Shown here one piece after another: positions 25,527-34,243 of a stretch of 64,000 nt of DNA. A model generated the notes under the pieces. That model made no database searches, had not been told where the DNA came from, and saw only the letters and a list, made by a program, of their open reading frames with translations. Position numbers and translations under genes: made by a program. Source of the stretch: Vibrio nitrifigilis (GTDB taxonomy: Bacteria; Pseudomonadota; Gammaproteobacteria; Enterobacterales; Vibrionaceae). The stretch is taken from the NCBI RefSeq assembly GCF_015686695.1, contig NZ_JADPMR010000001.1, positions 1,612,001-1,676,000 on the forward strand, written 5' to 3'. Position 1 is the first letter of the stretch, and every line of letters begins with the position of its first letter.

Positions 25527-26762
25527 CTAAAATAATTCGACTTTTGGTAGTCCATTGTCTAAAGATGAACTGGCGGAGCTCACCGCTCCAAAGCCGGCGT
25601 CGGCATAATTACAGTGCCTTTCGAAATCGTGTTTATATTCATCCGCCAACTTTCTTAGGGTTTGTGTATATTCCAGTTCTCGACTTCGTAGGTCATTTAT
25701 ACGCATTCCATTGAATAAGTCACCCACGAGCAGATGTTTTTCACGCATTAAGCTCTCAATGCTATCGAGTTTCTGACGAACAATGTCTTGGAACTGAGTA
25801 CACGCCATACTGCCACTAATATTACGCTCCAGATCATTGGTATAGAGAATAATTTGCGTAATCTGGCTTTCGCTCAATTCACGTACTGCGCTAAAGCTTT
25901 CGCGTAAGCTCTGCACTGATTCAATCATTTGATCGGCTTTCACCGTTTGTTCACTGCTTTCCTTATTGGCATTTTCAAAGCGGGCAGTCACATCTTTGCG
26001 CAAACTCTCAATTTCTTGGCTAATTTGTGCTGTGGCTTCACTCGATCGGATTGCAAGATTACGGACTTCATCTGCAACAACAGCGAAGCCTCGGCCTGCT
26101 TCGCCGCAGCGTGCTGCTTCTATCGCCGCATTTAATGCTAACAGATTCGTTTCATTAGCAATGTTGGCAATTACATCGGTGATTTCATTCAGCCCGAGTA
26201 CACGATTTAATACGTTGTTTACTTCTTCACGTTCGTGACGAATGTTATCCATCAAACTGCGAGTATTATCAGCCAAATGAGAAATAACTCGTGTGTGCTC
26301 GTCGAGCGTTTCAATCATGTTTTTAGAATCGAACTCCATATCCTTTAGATAGTGAGTGAAATTAGCCGCAGCGTCATCTAGCCCTGCGATATGAGTGAGA
26401 ATATCTTCGGTCGCTTTTTGTGCGTCGCCGTTTACGTTTTCAATGTGGTCGGCGACGACGCGGTTTAGATCGCGATATTCTTCAACCCAATCACAAATAG
26501 AGGCGACCGTTTCTCGGTGTTTACACATTTCAGCTTGATGTTCATGTTTGACCATGTGAGCGTATTTTTCCGAGAAATGCAGCACCATGGTAATCATCAC
26601 TGCAAAAATGAGTACGGCTGCTACGGGTAGATGCATCCAACTGGGCATGAGTGGCAGCGCATACAGTATCGCCAAAGCTGATGCTAAGCTCAGCACTATG
26701 AGTGAGACGATTAATCTAAATTTATGTTTATGATCTAACCAGTTGAATAAATAGCTACCCAT
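25527..26762 (-). CDS. Membrane methyl-accepting chemotaxis protein
   Basis: About 411 residues. Two adjacent transmembrane helices near the N-terminus (about 14-60) leave almost no periplasmic sensor. A coiled region follows, then the MCP signalling tip ETNLLALNAAIEAARCGEAGRGFAVVADEVRNLA split around residues 220-255. No C-terminal NWETF-type CheR tether is seen. The ATG at 26762 follows GAGG; a TTG five codons upstream is in frame. It is the last gene of the operon, so it probably feeds the CheA encoded upstream. Confidence 0.85.
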   Translation of the reverse strand: MGSYLFNWLDHKHKFRLIVSLIVLSLASALAILYALPLMPSWMHLPVAAVLIFAVMITMVLHFSEKYAHMVKHEHQAEMCKHRETVASICDWVEEYRDLNRVVADHIENVNGDAQKATEDILTHIAGLDDAAANFTHYLKDMEFDSKNMIETLDEHTRVISHLADNTRSLMDNIRHEREEVNNVLNRVLGLNEITDVIANIANETNLLALNAAIEAARCGEAGRGFAVVADEVRNLAIRSSEATAQISQEIESLRKDVTARFENANKESSEQTVKADQMIESVQSLRESFSAVRELSESQITQIILYTNDLERNISGSMACTQFQDIVRQKLDSIESLMREKHLLVGDLFNGMRINDLRSRELEYTQTLRKLADEYKHDFERHCNYADAGFGAVSSASSSLDNGLPKVELF

Positions 26763-26769
26763 ACGCACC

Positions 26770-27150
26770 TCACGCAATACTACCCGGGAGTACTTGATTG
26801 ATGACAGTTTTTAGCTGCTCGCCTGCGACAGGTTTTACGAGGTATCCTGTCGCGCCCTTCGCTCGTGCTTCATTACGTTTTTGCTGCTCTTGTTCGGTTG
26901 TCAGCACCAAAATAGGTGTAAAACGGCAAGATGGCATGGTGCGAGCTTTACCGATGAAAGTAATGCCATCCATTCTTGGCATATTAATGTCGGTAATGAT
27001 GAGGTTAGGGCGACAGCCATTGTTCAATTTATTAATGGCTTCTTCACCATCGCGGGCTTTTTCAACCTTGAGTCCTAATCGAGTCAAAATCGACTCTACA
27101 CTCATTAAAACTGTCGAAGAATCATCGATAATTAGTACGGTTTTGCTCAT
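26770..27150 (-). CDS. CheY-like single-domain response regulator
   Basis: About 126 residues, receiver domain only. The acidic pair is in LIIDDSS (residues 6-9), the phosphoacceptor Asp in LIITDINMPRMDG (about residue 57), the Thr/Ser switch in VLTTE (about 86) and the conserved Lys in GYLVKPV (about 108). It is the second receiver of this operon and may be a phosphate sink or the output for a distinct target. AAGGAG lies 6 bases before the ATG. Confidence 0.88.
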   Translation of the reverse strand: MSKTVLIIDDSSTVLMSVESILTRLGLKVEKARDGEEAINKLNNGCRPNLIITDINMPRMDGITFIGKARTMPSCRFTPILVLTTEQEQQKRNEARAKGATGYLVKPVAGEQLKTVINQVLPGSIA

Positions 27151-27151
27151 A

Positions 27152-27400
27152 TTAATCTCCTTGAGAAACGATATCTGCAGCAACTAGCCAGCTCAATAAC
27201 AATGGATCGGTTGGCAACGCCGTAATTTTGGGTTTTTCATACATAAGGGTTTGTAAAACCGATGTATGTAGATGAGAACAGCGCTTAAGATTAATACTAG
27301 AAGCAGGGGTGTTCTCTATCCACTCGAACAGTTCTTGAGCTTCCTCGACTGCAACACTATCGATCAAATGTGCTACGCGTGTCTTATATTCAATGGGCAT
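27152..27400 (-). CDS. Small STAS-like chemosensory accessory protein
   Basis: Eighty-two residues, soluble. The pattern of a segment ending EAQELFEWIENTPASSINL, then KRCSHLHTSVLQTLM, resembles the short STAS-fold proteins found beside cheA/cheY in some chemosensory clusters. It overlaps the cheA end by 11 bases and stops one base before the next gene, so it is clearly an operon member. Role unknown; it may modulate CheA or the second receiver. Confidence 0.6.
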   Translation of the reverse strand: MPIEYKTRVAHLIDSVAVEEAQELFEWIENTPASSINLKRCSHLHTSVLQTLMYEKPKITALPTDPLLLSWLVAADIVSQGD

Positions 27401-29678
27401 GGCGAACGACCTCTTCAGTGTCTAATACTAATAAAACGCGCCCATCTCCCATAATCGCAGCGCCGCGATAGATAGAAAACGGTGATAACGCCCCTTCAAG
27501 TGGTTTAATAATCACATCTTGTCCTTCTTGTAATTTATCGACTGCAAGGCCCAAAATATCATCACCAACCCTCACCACTAATACGGGTTGAATATCAGGT
27601 TTGTCGGATGGCTCTCCCATTTGAAAGACATCTTTGAGGTATAAAATAGGCACGGTTTCACCGCGTAATATGAAGGTATCAAAGCTTTTGACTCGGCGAA
27701 TATCTTTGGTGCGATCCACTTTTAGCGTTTGAATCACCGTTTCAATCGGAATAGCAAAAGATTGGTCTGCCAGCTCAAACATCATGACTCGAGAAATGGT
27801 CATCGAAAGAGGCAGTATCATGGTGACTTCACTGCCTTTATTCTGCTCAGAGCTGAGGCTCAATGTGCCTCCGTTACGCTCAATGGCTGAACGTACCGCA
27901 TCCATTCCCACGCCGCGCCCTGACAAATCACTCACCGCTTCCGCTGTGGAGAAACCAGGTTCAAAGATGAGATTGATAACCTCTTGTTGTGACATTCGCT
28001 CTAGCTTTGCTGGATCGACCAATTTGTTTTCTAACGCCTTGGTGCGAACCCGCGACTCATCGATGCCTTTTCCGTCATCGCTGATTTTAATGATCACTGA
28101 ATCGTCGTGAGTATAGGCGCTTAGGGTAATTTTACCGGTCGGATTTTTACCGTTACGAACACGCTCTTCAGGCATTTCTATGCCGTGATCAAGTGAATTG
28201 CGAATTAGGTGTACTAATGGTTCGGATAAGTCCTCAACAATGCTTTTATCTGCTTCGGTTTCTTCACCTTCAATAATGAGATCAACTTGTTTACCCAATT
28301 TTTTAGAAATATCTCGAATGAGGCGTGGGTAACGCTGGAATACAGTCGCCATTGGTACCATACGCACTTGCATGACGACGGATTGCAGATCTTCCGCAAG
28401 GCGAGAAATGACCGTTTGTTCTGATTTAATGTCTTGCGCTAGTTTGCGTACGCCAAATTCGCTTTCAGCTCGAAATGCGAGGTATTGCATCGAGTTTTTT
28501 GCGACAATTAATTCGCCGACCAAATCCATCAGCAAATCGACTTTCTCTTGGTCAACTTTCAGGGTTTTAATCTGCTTCTTTTTCGCTTTCTCAATTTGGT
28601 CATTGACCGAGGTGGAAGCGGGAATGTCGGGCGCAATTTGTTCAGTTTCAATAACGGCTCTATTGGCATCAAATGATTGAACAATTCGCTCGAACATCTT
28701 CACTAATTGCTCTGGTTCAATATCATCGTGGATAGGCTCGGGCCGATCAATAATCTGGCAGCAGAGTGATTTATATACCTTAATCACCGAACGCATTGTG
28801 CCTTGACGAATTTCGGGTGTGGATTGTTCATGACGTAGCACATTGATTTGATGCGCGACAATACGTTTGACGTATTCAACACGTTTGTCGATATCTTCTT
28901 CTACCGAATCGTCATCATGCTTAAAGCGATAGAGTTCATATTGGTTTTCTATCGGTTCTAAACTGTGGCGTAGTTCTGTCTCATCCGCGGATGTAAGCAC
29001 AAAGAATGTTAACTGCGCTTGGTAAATATCAAACGGGTCCGTATCAGGGGTCAGGATGACTTTTTTCCACAGAGGGGAGCTCACGCTTTTCATCCAAGCG
29101 AGTGGGTCATCGCCAGAAAAAAAACATTGTGGATCTGGCTGATATTTGATGAGTAAACTGTTGTTGTATTGCTCTACTTGATCGAAACCATCTAACTGCT
29201 CCCGGCCTAATTTGTCTGCGAGCCAGTTGATACTCACCGTATCGAGCTCATTAGCTTGTTCTGGCTGAGGGCGATCTTCAATGGTGTTAGAACCCGAGTT
29301 AATCGCTTCGAACTGGCCTATCATGTGTTTGCTGATTTGAGCTGCGTCTTCATTGAGATGCTCTTGAGTTTCAAGTTCGTCAAGCCAAAGTAACAGCTGG
29401 TCGCAGCCGCTGAGAAACACATCGATCATGCTGCTATCGAGTGACATTTTCCCATCTCGCACTTTCTGCAGGATATCTTCCATCTTATGCGTTAAGTGGG
29501 TAAAAGATTCGATATTCTCAATCACTCCCGATGCACCTTTCACGGTGTGAATCGCGCGAAACAACTCGTTAATAATGTCGCTATTGCTCGGGCTATTTTC
29601 TAAATCAAGAAAGCTTTTGGTCGCATGTTCAATCAGTTCGCGGCTTTCATTGATAAAATTCTCCATCAATGGATTCAT
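27390..29678 (-). CDS. cheA: Chemotaxis histidine kinase CheA
   Basis: About 762 residues. The HPt domain is at residues 1-105 with phospho-His44 in AIHTVKGAS. A long linker to about 370 contains an atypical middle section, probably the CheY/CheB-binding or a spacer region. The dimerisation domain starts near KKKQIKTLKVDQEKVDLLMDLVGELI (split, about 365-390). The catalytic domain has the N-box HLIRNSLDHG and G1 DDGKGID, and the CheW-like domain covers about 625-760. It phosphorylates both CheY-like proteins and CheB of the operon. Confidence 0.93.
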   Translation of the reverse strand: MNPLMENFINESRELIEHATKSFLDLENSPSNSDIINELFRAIHTVKGASGVIENIESFTHLTHKMEDILQKVRDGKMSLDSSMIDVFLSGCDQLLLWLDELETQEHLNEDAAQISKHMIGQFEAINSGSNTIEDRPQPEQANELDTVSINWLADKLGREQLDGFDQVEQYNNSLLIKYQPDPQCFFSGDDPLAWMKSVSSPLWKKVILTPDTDPFDIYQAQLTFFVLTSADETELRHSLEPIENQYELYRFKHDDDSVEEDIDKRVEYVKRIVAHQINVLRHEQSTPEIRQGTMRSVIKVYKSLCCQIIDRPEPIHDDIEPEQLVKMFERIVQSFDANRAVIETEQIAPDIPASTSVNDQIEKAKKKQIKTLKVDQEKVDLLMDLVGELIVAKNSMQYLAFRAESEFGVRKLAQDIKSEQTVISRLAEDLQSVVMQVRMVPMATVFQRYPRLIRDISKKLGKQVDLIIEGEETEADKSIVEDLSEPLVHLIRNSLDHGIEMPEERVRNGKNPTGKITLSAYTHDDSVIIKISDDGKGIDESRVRTKALENKLVDPAKLERMSQQEVINLIFEPGFSTAEAVSDLSGRGVGMDAVRSAIERNGGTLSLSSEQNKGSEVTMILPLSMTISRVMMFELADQSFAIPIETVIQTLKVDRTKDIRRVKSFDTFILRGETVPILYLKDVFQMGEPSDKPDIQPVLVVRVGDDILGLAVDKLQEGQDVIIKPLEGALSPFSIYRGAAIMGDGRVLLVLDTEEVVRHAH

Positions 29679-30046
29679 GACAGCCCCCCAAACATCAATG
29701 TGACGGTTTGTTGTAACTCTTCAGGATTTACTGGTTTAACAATGTACAAGTTCACTCCAACATCTAAGCTTTGTTGTAAATCGCAATCTTGCGCTTCGGT
29801 TGAAATCATAATCACTGGTGTCTCAGCAAGCTCTGGACGTGACCGTAGTTCACGTACAAGGGTAAAACCGTCCATTTTAGGCATGTTGATATCAACTAGA
29901 AACAGATCGACCGTTTGTTCTAAAGCGCGTTCTAATGCTTCAACTCCGTTGGCGGCTTCAATCACAAAGGCACCGATCTCATCTAGGAGTGCTTTGTGGT
30001 ACATACGTACTGTGGAGGCGTCGTCTACGACCATCACCTTTTTCAT
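29675..30046 (-). CDS. cheY: CheY-like response regulator
   Basis: About 123 residues, receiver only: VVDDAS at the N-terminus, phospho-Asp in FLVDINMPKMDG (about 52), MISTE (Thr switch) and YIVKPV (Lys). It overlaps both neighbours by 4 bases (cheR upstream, cheA downstream), so it is made in step with them. The output could be flagellar or non-flagellar. Confidence 0.88.
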   Translation of the reverse strand: MKKVMVVDDASTVRMYHKALLDEIGAFVIEAANGVEALERALEQTVDLFLVDINMPKMDGFTLVRELRSRPELAETPVIMISTEAQDCDLQQSLDVGVNLYIVKPVNPEELQQTVTLMFGGLS

Positions 30047-30891
30047 GATACGTTCTCCTTCAGCGGTTTTATGTAACCAGTTGATTTTTTAAAACGTTTA
30101 ATCTTGAACACTGATGAAATTCGACTCATGGATTCAGAGTGTCCGAGAAACAAGATCCCGCCGGGATTCAGCTGTTCATAAAACAGCTCAATCGCATTGC
30201 GCCTTGATACATCATCAAAATAAATCAGTAGGTTACGGCAAAATATGACGTCCATTTTGCCAAGCTTTTTTGCGTCGTGGCGGTTGTTTAAATTGAATTT
30301 GGTAAAGCGTACGGATTGGCGAATATCATCGCTGATTTGATACATACCATCGTCTTGCTTGACGAAATAACGATTGATCAGATCCGCAGATAAGTTTTTT
30401 ACAGCTCGTGCGCTAAACAACCCTTTATGTGCTCGAGTTAGAATTTCTGTGTCAATATCTGACGCAATAATTTCAATATCGACATTGTTTAACTGTGACC
30501 AATGTTCAAGCAGATACAACACAATCGAATAGGGCTCTTCACCACTAGAGCAGGGAATCGACCATATACGCAGTAATTGATCGGGGTTGTTGGCAACCAA
30601 TTCATCAAGTGTTTCGTCGACCAGAGATTCAAGTTGTGCCGTCTCGCGGAAGAAATAGGTTTCATTCACCGTTAATGAATTAATCAGAGCTTGCAGTTCT
30701 TCACCGGTTGATTGAAAACGGAGAAAGGTAAAATACCCTCGAAAGCTATGGTGATTTGTGTCAGCGATGCGTTGAACGATTCTTTTATCAACGAAGTAGC
30801 GTTTATTATCTTCAAAGAAAATACCGGTTTTTTGATAAAAGAAATCTCTAAAACGGTAGAAATCAGCTTCGGTTAATGTGACATCACTCAT
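30043..30891 (-). CDS. cheR: Chemoreceptor methyltransferase CheR
   Basis: About 282 residues, SAM-dependent glutamate methyltransferase acting on MCPs. An N-terminal all-helical domain precedes the SAM-binding domain with RIWSIPCSSGEEPYSI (motif I region, about 108-123) and MDVIFCRNLLIYFD (about 216-229). No TPR extension. It probably methylates the MCPs of this operon, which lack a tether pentapeptide. Confidence 0.92.
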   Translation of the reverse strand: MSDVTLTEADFYRFRDFFYQKTGIFFEDNKRYFVDKRIVQRIADTNHHSFRGYFTFLRFQSTGEELQALINSLTVNETYFFRETAQLESLVDETLDELVANNPDQLLRIWSIPCSSGEEPYSIVLYLLEHWSQLNNVDIEIIASDIDTEILTRAHKGLFSARAVKNLSADLINRYFVKQDDGMYQISDDIRQSVRFTKFNLNNRHDAKKLGKMDVIFCRNLLIYFDDVSRRNAIELFYEQLNPGGILFLGHSESMSRISSVFKIKRFKKSTGYIKPLKENVS

Positions 30892-30901
30892 AACCCGCTC
30901 C

Positions 30902-31549
30902 TTAACTTGCTAATCGCGTGATTGCCAAGTCGCAGGCAAACTGAATGTACGCCACGTCATTAAAGCGTTGCTTAACCTGCTTTAATTCGGGCACTAGTGA
31001 GGGATCCGCTAATTGTGTCGCTCTATCAATTGCGGCACCAACAACATTGACATGGCTTTCCGTGCGTAAAATTTCTTTGATCCACACGGGCACATCCGGA
31101 TGGGGGAGAAGCCCTAAAATGTCGACTGAAAAAATACGAACATCATTGTTATCACTATGGATTAAATCGCCAATATAGGGCGCTAGAAGTTCTGGGGAGT
31201 TTTGTAATAATTCAATGGCTTGGTTGCGAATGAATGGGTCCTCAGATGCCAAAAAATGAACCAGTTTTTGTACAACTTGGTCGCTTAAATGGGTTTGCAA
31301 TGATGAGAACGCGACCTCTCCAAGATGAGAAGCGCCTTCTTGGTTAATGAGGTGCACAATGTCGTCAATAAGCGGCAAAATGGCGTCACTATCAAAGATA
31401 TCAAGATCATGCAACGCTTCGGTGACCGTATCGGCATCGTTACTGAGCAGCCGTGGACGAATGTCGTCAATGGTGGTCAAAGGTGAAAGTTGTACATCTT
31501 CTAATGCGTCATCAACCATCAATGGTTTGTCTTGTTTAATTAACACCAT
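30902..31549 (-). CDS. HEAT-repeat chemosensory accessory protein
   Basis: About 215 residues built of helical repeats (for example PFIRNQAIELLQNSP, VRIFSVDILGLLPHPD), consistent with HEAT/Armadillo units that make a protein-binding solenoid. It lies between cheB and cheR and overlaps the cheB end by 14 bases. The start is ATG after GGAGG; an in-frame start 10 codons earlier lacks such a site. Role unknown; a scaffold for CheB/CheR or receptor arrays is inference. Confidence 0.7.
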   Translation of the reverse strand: MVLIKQDKPLMVDDALEDVQLSPLTTIDDIRPRLLSNDADTVTEALHDLDIFDSDAILPLIDDIVHLINQEGASHLGEVAFSSLQTHLSDQVVQKLVHFLASEDPFIRNQAIELLQNSPELLAPYIGDLIHSDNNDVRIFSVDILGLLPHPDVPVWIKEILRTESHVNVVGAAIDRATQLADPSLVPELKQVKQRFNDVAYIQFACDLAITRLAS

Positions 31550-32621
31550 AAGACACCTCCGAAGGGAAACTTTTTGCACGATGATAAAGCAAGCGCCCTA
31601 GCTCTTCTGGTGGGGCTGTAGTGACCGATGGACAACGTTTTATCAGCGATTTTGGCATGCTATCTACCACACAGCTGTGCGGTTCTTGGGCCAAAACGAT
31701 GCCTCGGTCTTGGGCCACTTTTGCCATTTCCTCTGCGCCGTCATCGCCAAGACCTGTCATCATGACGCAAATTAAGCCGTCGGCTCGTAGGGAACGATGA
31801 GCGCTTTCAACCAATTTGGCGACACTAGGATGCCAAGTAAATCGGTTATCTAACGGAGTGGGGAGGGCAACAATCTTACCGTTTCGTTCGGTGACGATAC
31901 AATCACGGTCGCCTTTACAGATGTATAATTGGCCTGCTTTGAGCTCAGTTGCACCAGAGATTTCATGAACTGGAATATCGAGTACTTTATCTAAGCGTTT
32001 TGCAAAGGCCTCGGTGAAACTCTCCGGCATGTGCTGGCAAACGACCACAGGCTGTGGGTAATCAGTAGGGATCTGGCGCGCAAGGCGCTCGACACAGCCC
32101 GGACCTCCCGTTGAAACACCAATAATGGTAAGACCGCGACGGTTAACCATTGCAGCAGTGCCTGGTTTCACTGGCTTAGCAGGTGGCAGCGGCTCTGAAT
32201 GAGGGCTGGCATCTATTGATGTGGGGGTGACTTTGCTCGTTACCGCGTTAAGCACTTTCGATTTAATCGTGTGTTCAAGTTCATGCAGACCATTACAGAC
32301 GGTTCCTCCTGGTTTACATACATAATCAACGGCACCAAGATACAATGCTTCTAATGTGACCAATGCGCCTTCTTCGGTGAGTGAAGATATCACAATAACC
32401 GGGGTCGGGCGCTCAGACATAATATGACTAAGACAGGTCATGCCATCCATATTCGGCATATTCATATCTAGAGTGATCACATCTGGTTGCCAGCTATTGA
32501 GCTTGTGTAGTGCATCAACACCATCCCGAGAGGTTTGAATTTCGGCACCCGGCAAATCACTTAAAATATCAGTAATTGTATGTCGCATTAACGCGGAATC
32601 ATCGACGACCAGGATTTTCAT
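31536..32621 (-). CDS. cheB: Chemoreceptor methylesterase CheB
   Basis: About 361 residues. A receiver domain covers 1-120 (VVDDSALMRH start; phospho-Asp52 in VITLDMNMPNMDG). A linker of about 40 residues and the C-terminal methylesterase/deamidase follow, with Ser in GVSTGGPG, His in VVCQHMPESF and Asp in TGLGDDGAEEM. It removes methyl groups from the MCPs opposite CheR. Confidence 0.93.
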   Translation of the reverse strand: MKILVVDDSALMRHTITDILSDLPGAEIQTSRDGVDALHKLNSWQPDVITLDMNMPNMDGMTCLSHIMSERPTPVIVISSLTEEGALVTLEALYLGAVDYVCKPGGTVCNGLHELEHTIKSKVLNAVTSKVTPTSIDASPHSEPLPPAKPVKPGTAAMVNRRGLTIIGVSTGGPGCVERLARQIPTDYPQPVVVCQHMPESFTEAFAKRLDKVLDIPVHEISGATELKAGQLYICKGDRDCIVTERNGKIVALPTPLDNRFTWHPSVAKLVESAHRSLRADGLICVMMTGLGDDGAEEMAKVAQDRGIVLAQEPHSCVVDSMPKSLIKRCPSVTTAPPEELGRLLYHRAKSFPSEVSYGVN

Positions 32622-32665
32622 TGCTGTCCTCCATGAGCAGTAATCATAAACATTACTAAGACAAG

Positions 32666-34231
32666 TTATTCTGCTTCTAGCCCTTCGGCTTCGTTGGCTG
32701 CCATGTACAGTTTGTACATTTCCGTATTACTTAGCAGTTGATCTGCGGAAAGTACGCCAATCATCCGTTTCTGATAATTAACCACTTGCTTCATTAATTG
32801 GGCTTGCTCTTCACTCAATGTCGGGGCGTATTCGAGCTGAGATTCTGGAATACGCAAGACTTCACTGACCGAATCGACAACAAAACCAGTGGATACGCGA
32901 TCGTAGTTGACTACTAAAATACGTTGCCTATCGTGGCGCTCCATATCGGGAAGCTCAAAGCGTTTACGTAAATCAACAATTGGCAGCACGTTACCGCGTA
33001 GGTTTATGACGCCTTCGATGAAATCGTCAGTGCGAGGGACACGGCTAACACTGTCTGGAATTCGAATAATTTCTTGTACCGCATGAATGGAAATACCAAA
33101 CTCTTCGTTATCGAGTTTGAAAATTACCAACTGTGTATCGGTACTATCCTCATCTGAATCGTAAATATCCTCTTGATCATCGATCATTTCTGCATCCTCG
33201 GGATTAGCAACATCGGCAAGCGCACCAATGGTTTCAGCGTCGAATAGCTGCGAGACTTCGACGACGCTTAACGTTCTAGCACCATCATCAAGATTACAAA
33301 TCGCGGCGATGTCGGTGGAACGTCCCATCGATTTCATAATTTCAGGCACGGCATCAAACTTGGAATCATGGAGACGAATCACTTCTCGCACTGCATCAAT
33401 GACAATGCCAATAGGAATTGTGATGCCTTCATTGACAAAATTCACCACTAAAACACGATGGCTTTCATTGAAATCAATTTGCGGCATGCCAAACATTGAA
33501 CGCAAACTGACCAATGGCAATGTTTTGTCACGCAAGTTCATAATGCCTAAAATAGCTTTTCCTGCTTTAGGCACTTTTGTGATGGTTTCAGGAATACGAA
33601 CAATCTCTTTCGTATCCTCTAGATAGAAGGCATATTCTTGAGCATCGACCATGCAACAAACGAGCTGACGCATTGAGCTGTCATCTTCGTCATCACTATC
33701 ATCCAGCGCGTTGAGTCCTTGTGCCGCTGTGCCAAAGCGTTGCGAACAGCGGTCAATCTCTTCCTGCATTGAGTGGCCGATCAATTTTTGCGAATTGAGC
33801 ACTTGGATGATGTTATCACCGCTATGAATCGTGTTCGTGATAAGGTCCGCATCAATGTTGCCACCGGCAGTATTGGTTTGTTTGATAGATGAAGGGTCGG
33901 GTGTTGCTACATTTAACACTCGGTCGACGGTGAAACCGACTTGCGTATTCTGAATATTCATCACAATAACGCGGGTAGCATCGGTTAATTCCACCTTCTC
34001 TTGCTCTAATACGCTGCGTAAGCACAAAACGGGGAGTATTTGTCCGCGCAGGTTTGAAAGCCCGGTTAGGTAATCTGGCGTTAGAGGAACACTAAACGTC
34101 AGAGGTTGACGAATAATTTCTTCGACCTCATTCATCGGTACAGCAAAGAACTCGTCACCCAATACAAAATTAACATATTGAGTGAGGTTTTCTTCTGTGT
34201 CCATGACAGCTTCGTGGGTTGATTCCTTCAT
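32666..34231 (-). CDS. Triple-domain CheW coupling protein
   Basis: About 521 residues, three times the usual CheW length. Three CheW-like domains lie in tandem: about 15-160 (YVNFVLGDEFFAVPM; LRGQILPVLCLR), about 190-330 (CCMVDAQEYAFYLED; LRDKTLPLVSLR) and about 370-510 (VIFKLDNEEFGISI; LRGNVLPIVDLR). Acidic linkers join them. It would bridge several receptors and CheA at once. It starts 12 bases after the double-tip MCP gene and presumably works with it. Confidence 0.87.
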   Translation of the reverse strand: MKESTHEAVMDTEENLTQYVNFVLGDEFFAVPMNEVEEIIRQPLTFSVPLTPDYLTGLSNLRGQILPVLCLRSVLEQEKVELTDATRVIVMNIQNTQVGFTVDRVLNVATPDPSSIKQTNTAGGNIDADLITNTIHSGDNIIQVLNSQKLIGHSMQEEIDRCSQRFGTAAQGLNALDDSDDEDDSSMRQLVCCMVDAQEYAFYLEDTKEIVRIPETITKVPKAGKAILGIMNLRDKTLPLVSLRSMFGMPQIDFNESHRVLVVNFVNEGITIPIGIVIDAVREVIRLHDSKFDAVPEIMKSMGRSTDIAAICNLDDGARTLSVVEVSQLFDAETIGALADVANPEDAEMIDDQEDIYDSDEDSTDTQLVIFKLDNEEFGISIHAVQEIIRIPDSVSRVPRTDDFIEGVINLRGNVLPIVDLRKRFELPDMERHDRQRILVVNYDRVSTGFVVDSVSEVLRIPESQLEYAPTLSEEQAQLMKQVVNYQKRMIGVLSADQLLSNTEMYKLYMAANEAEGLEAE

Positions 34232-34243
34232 AGACCACCTCGT

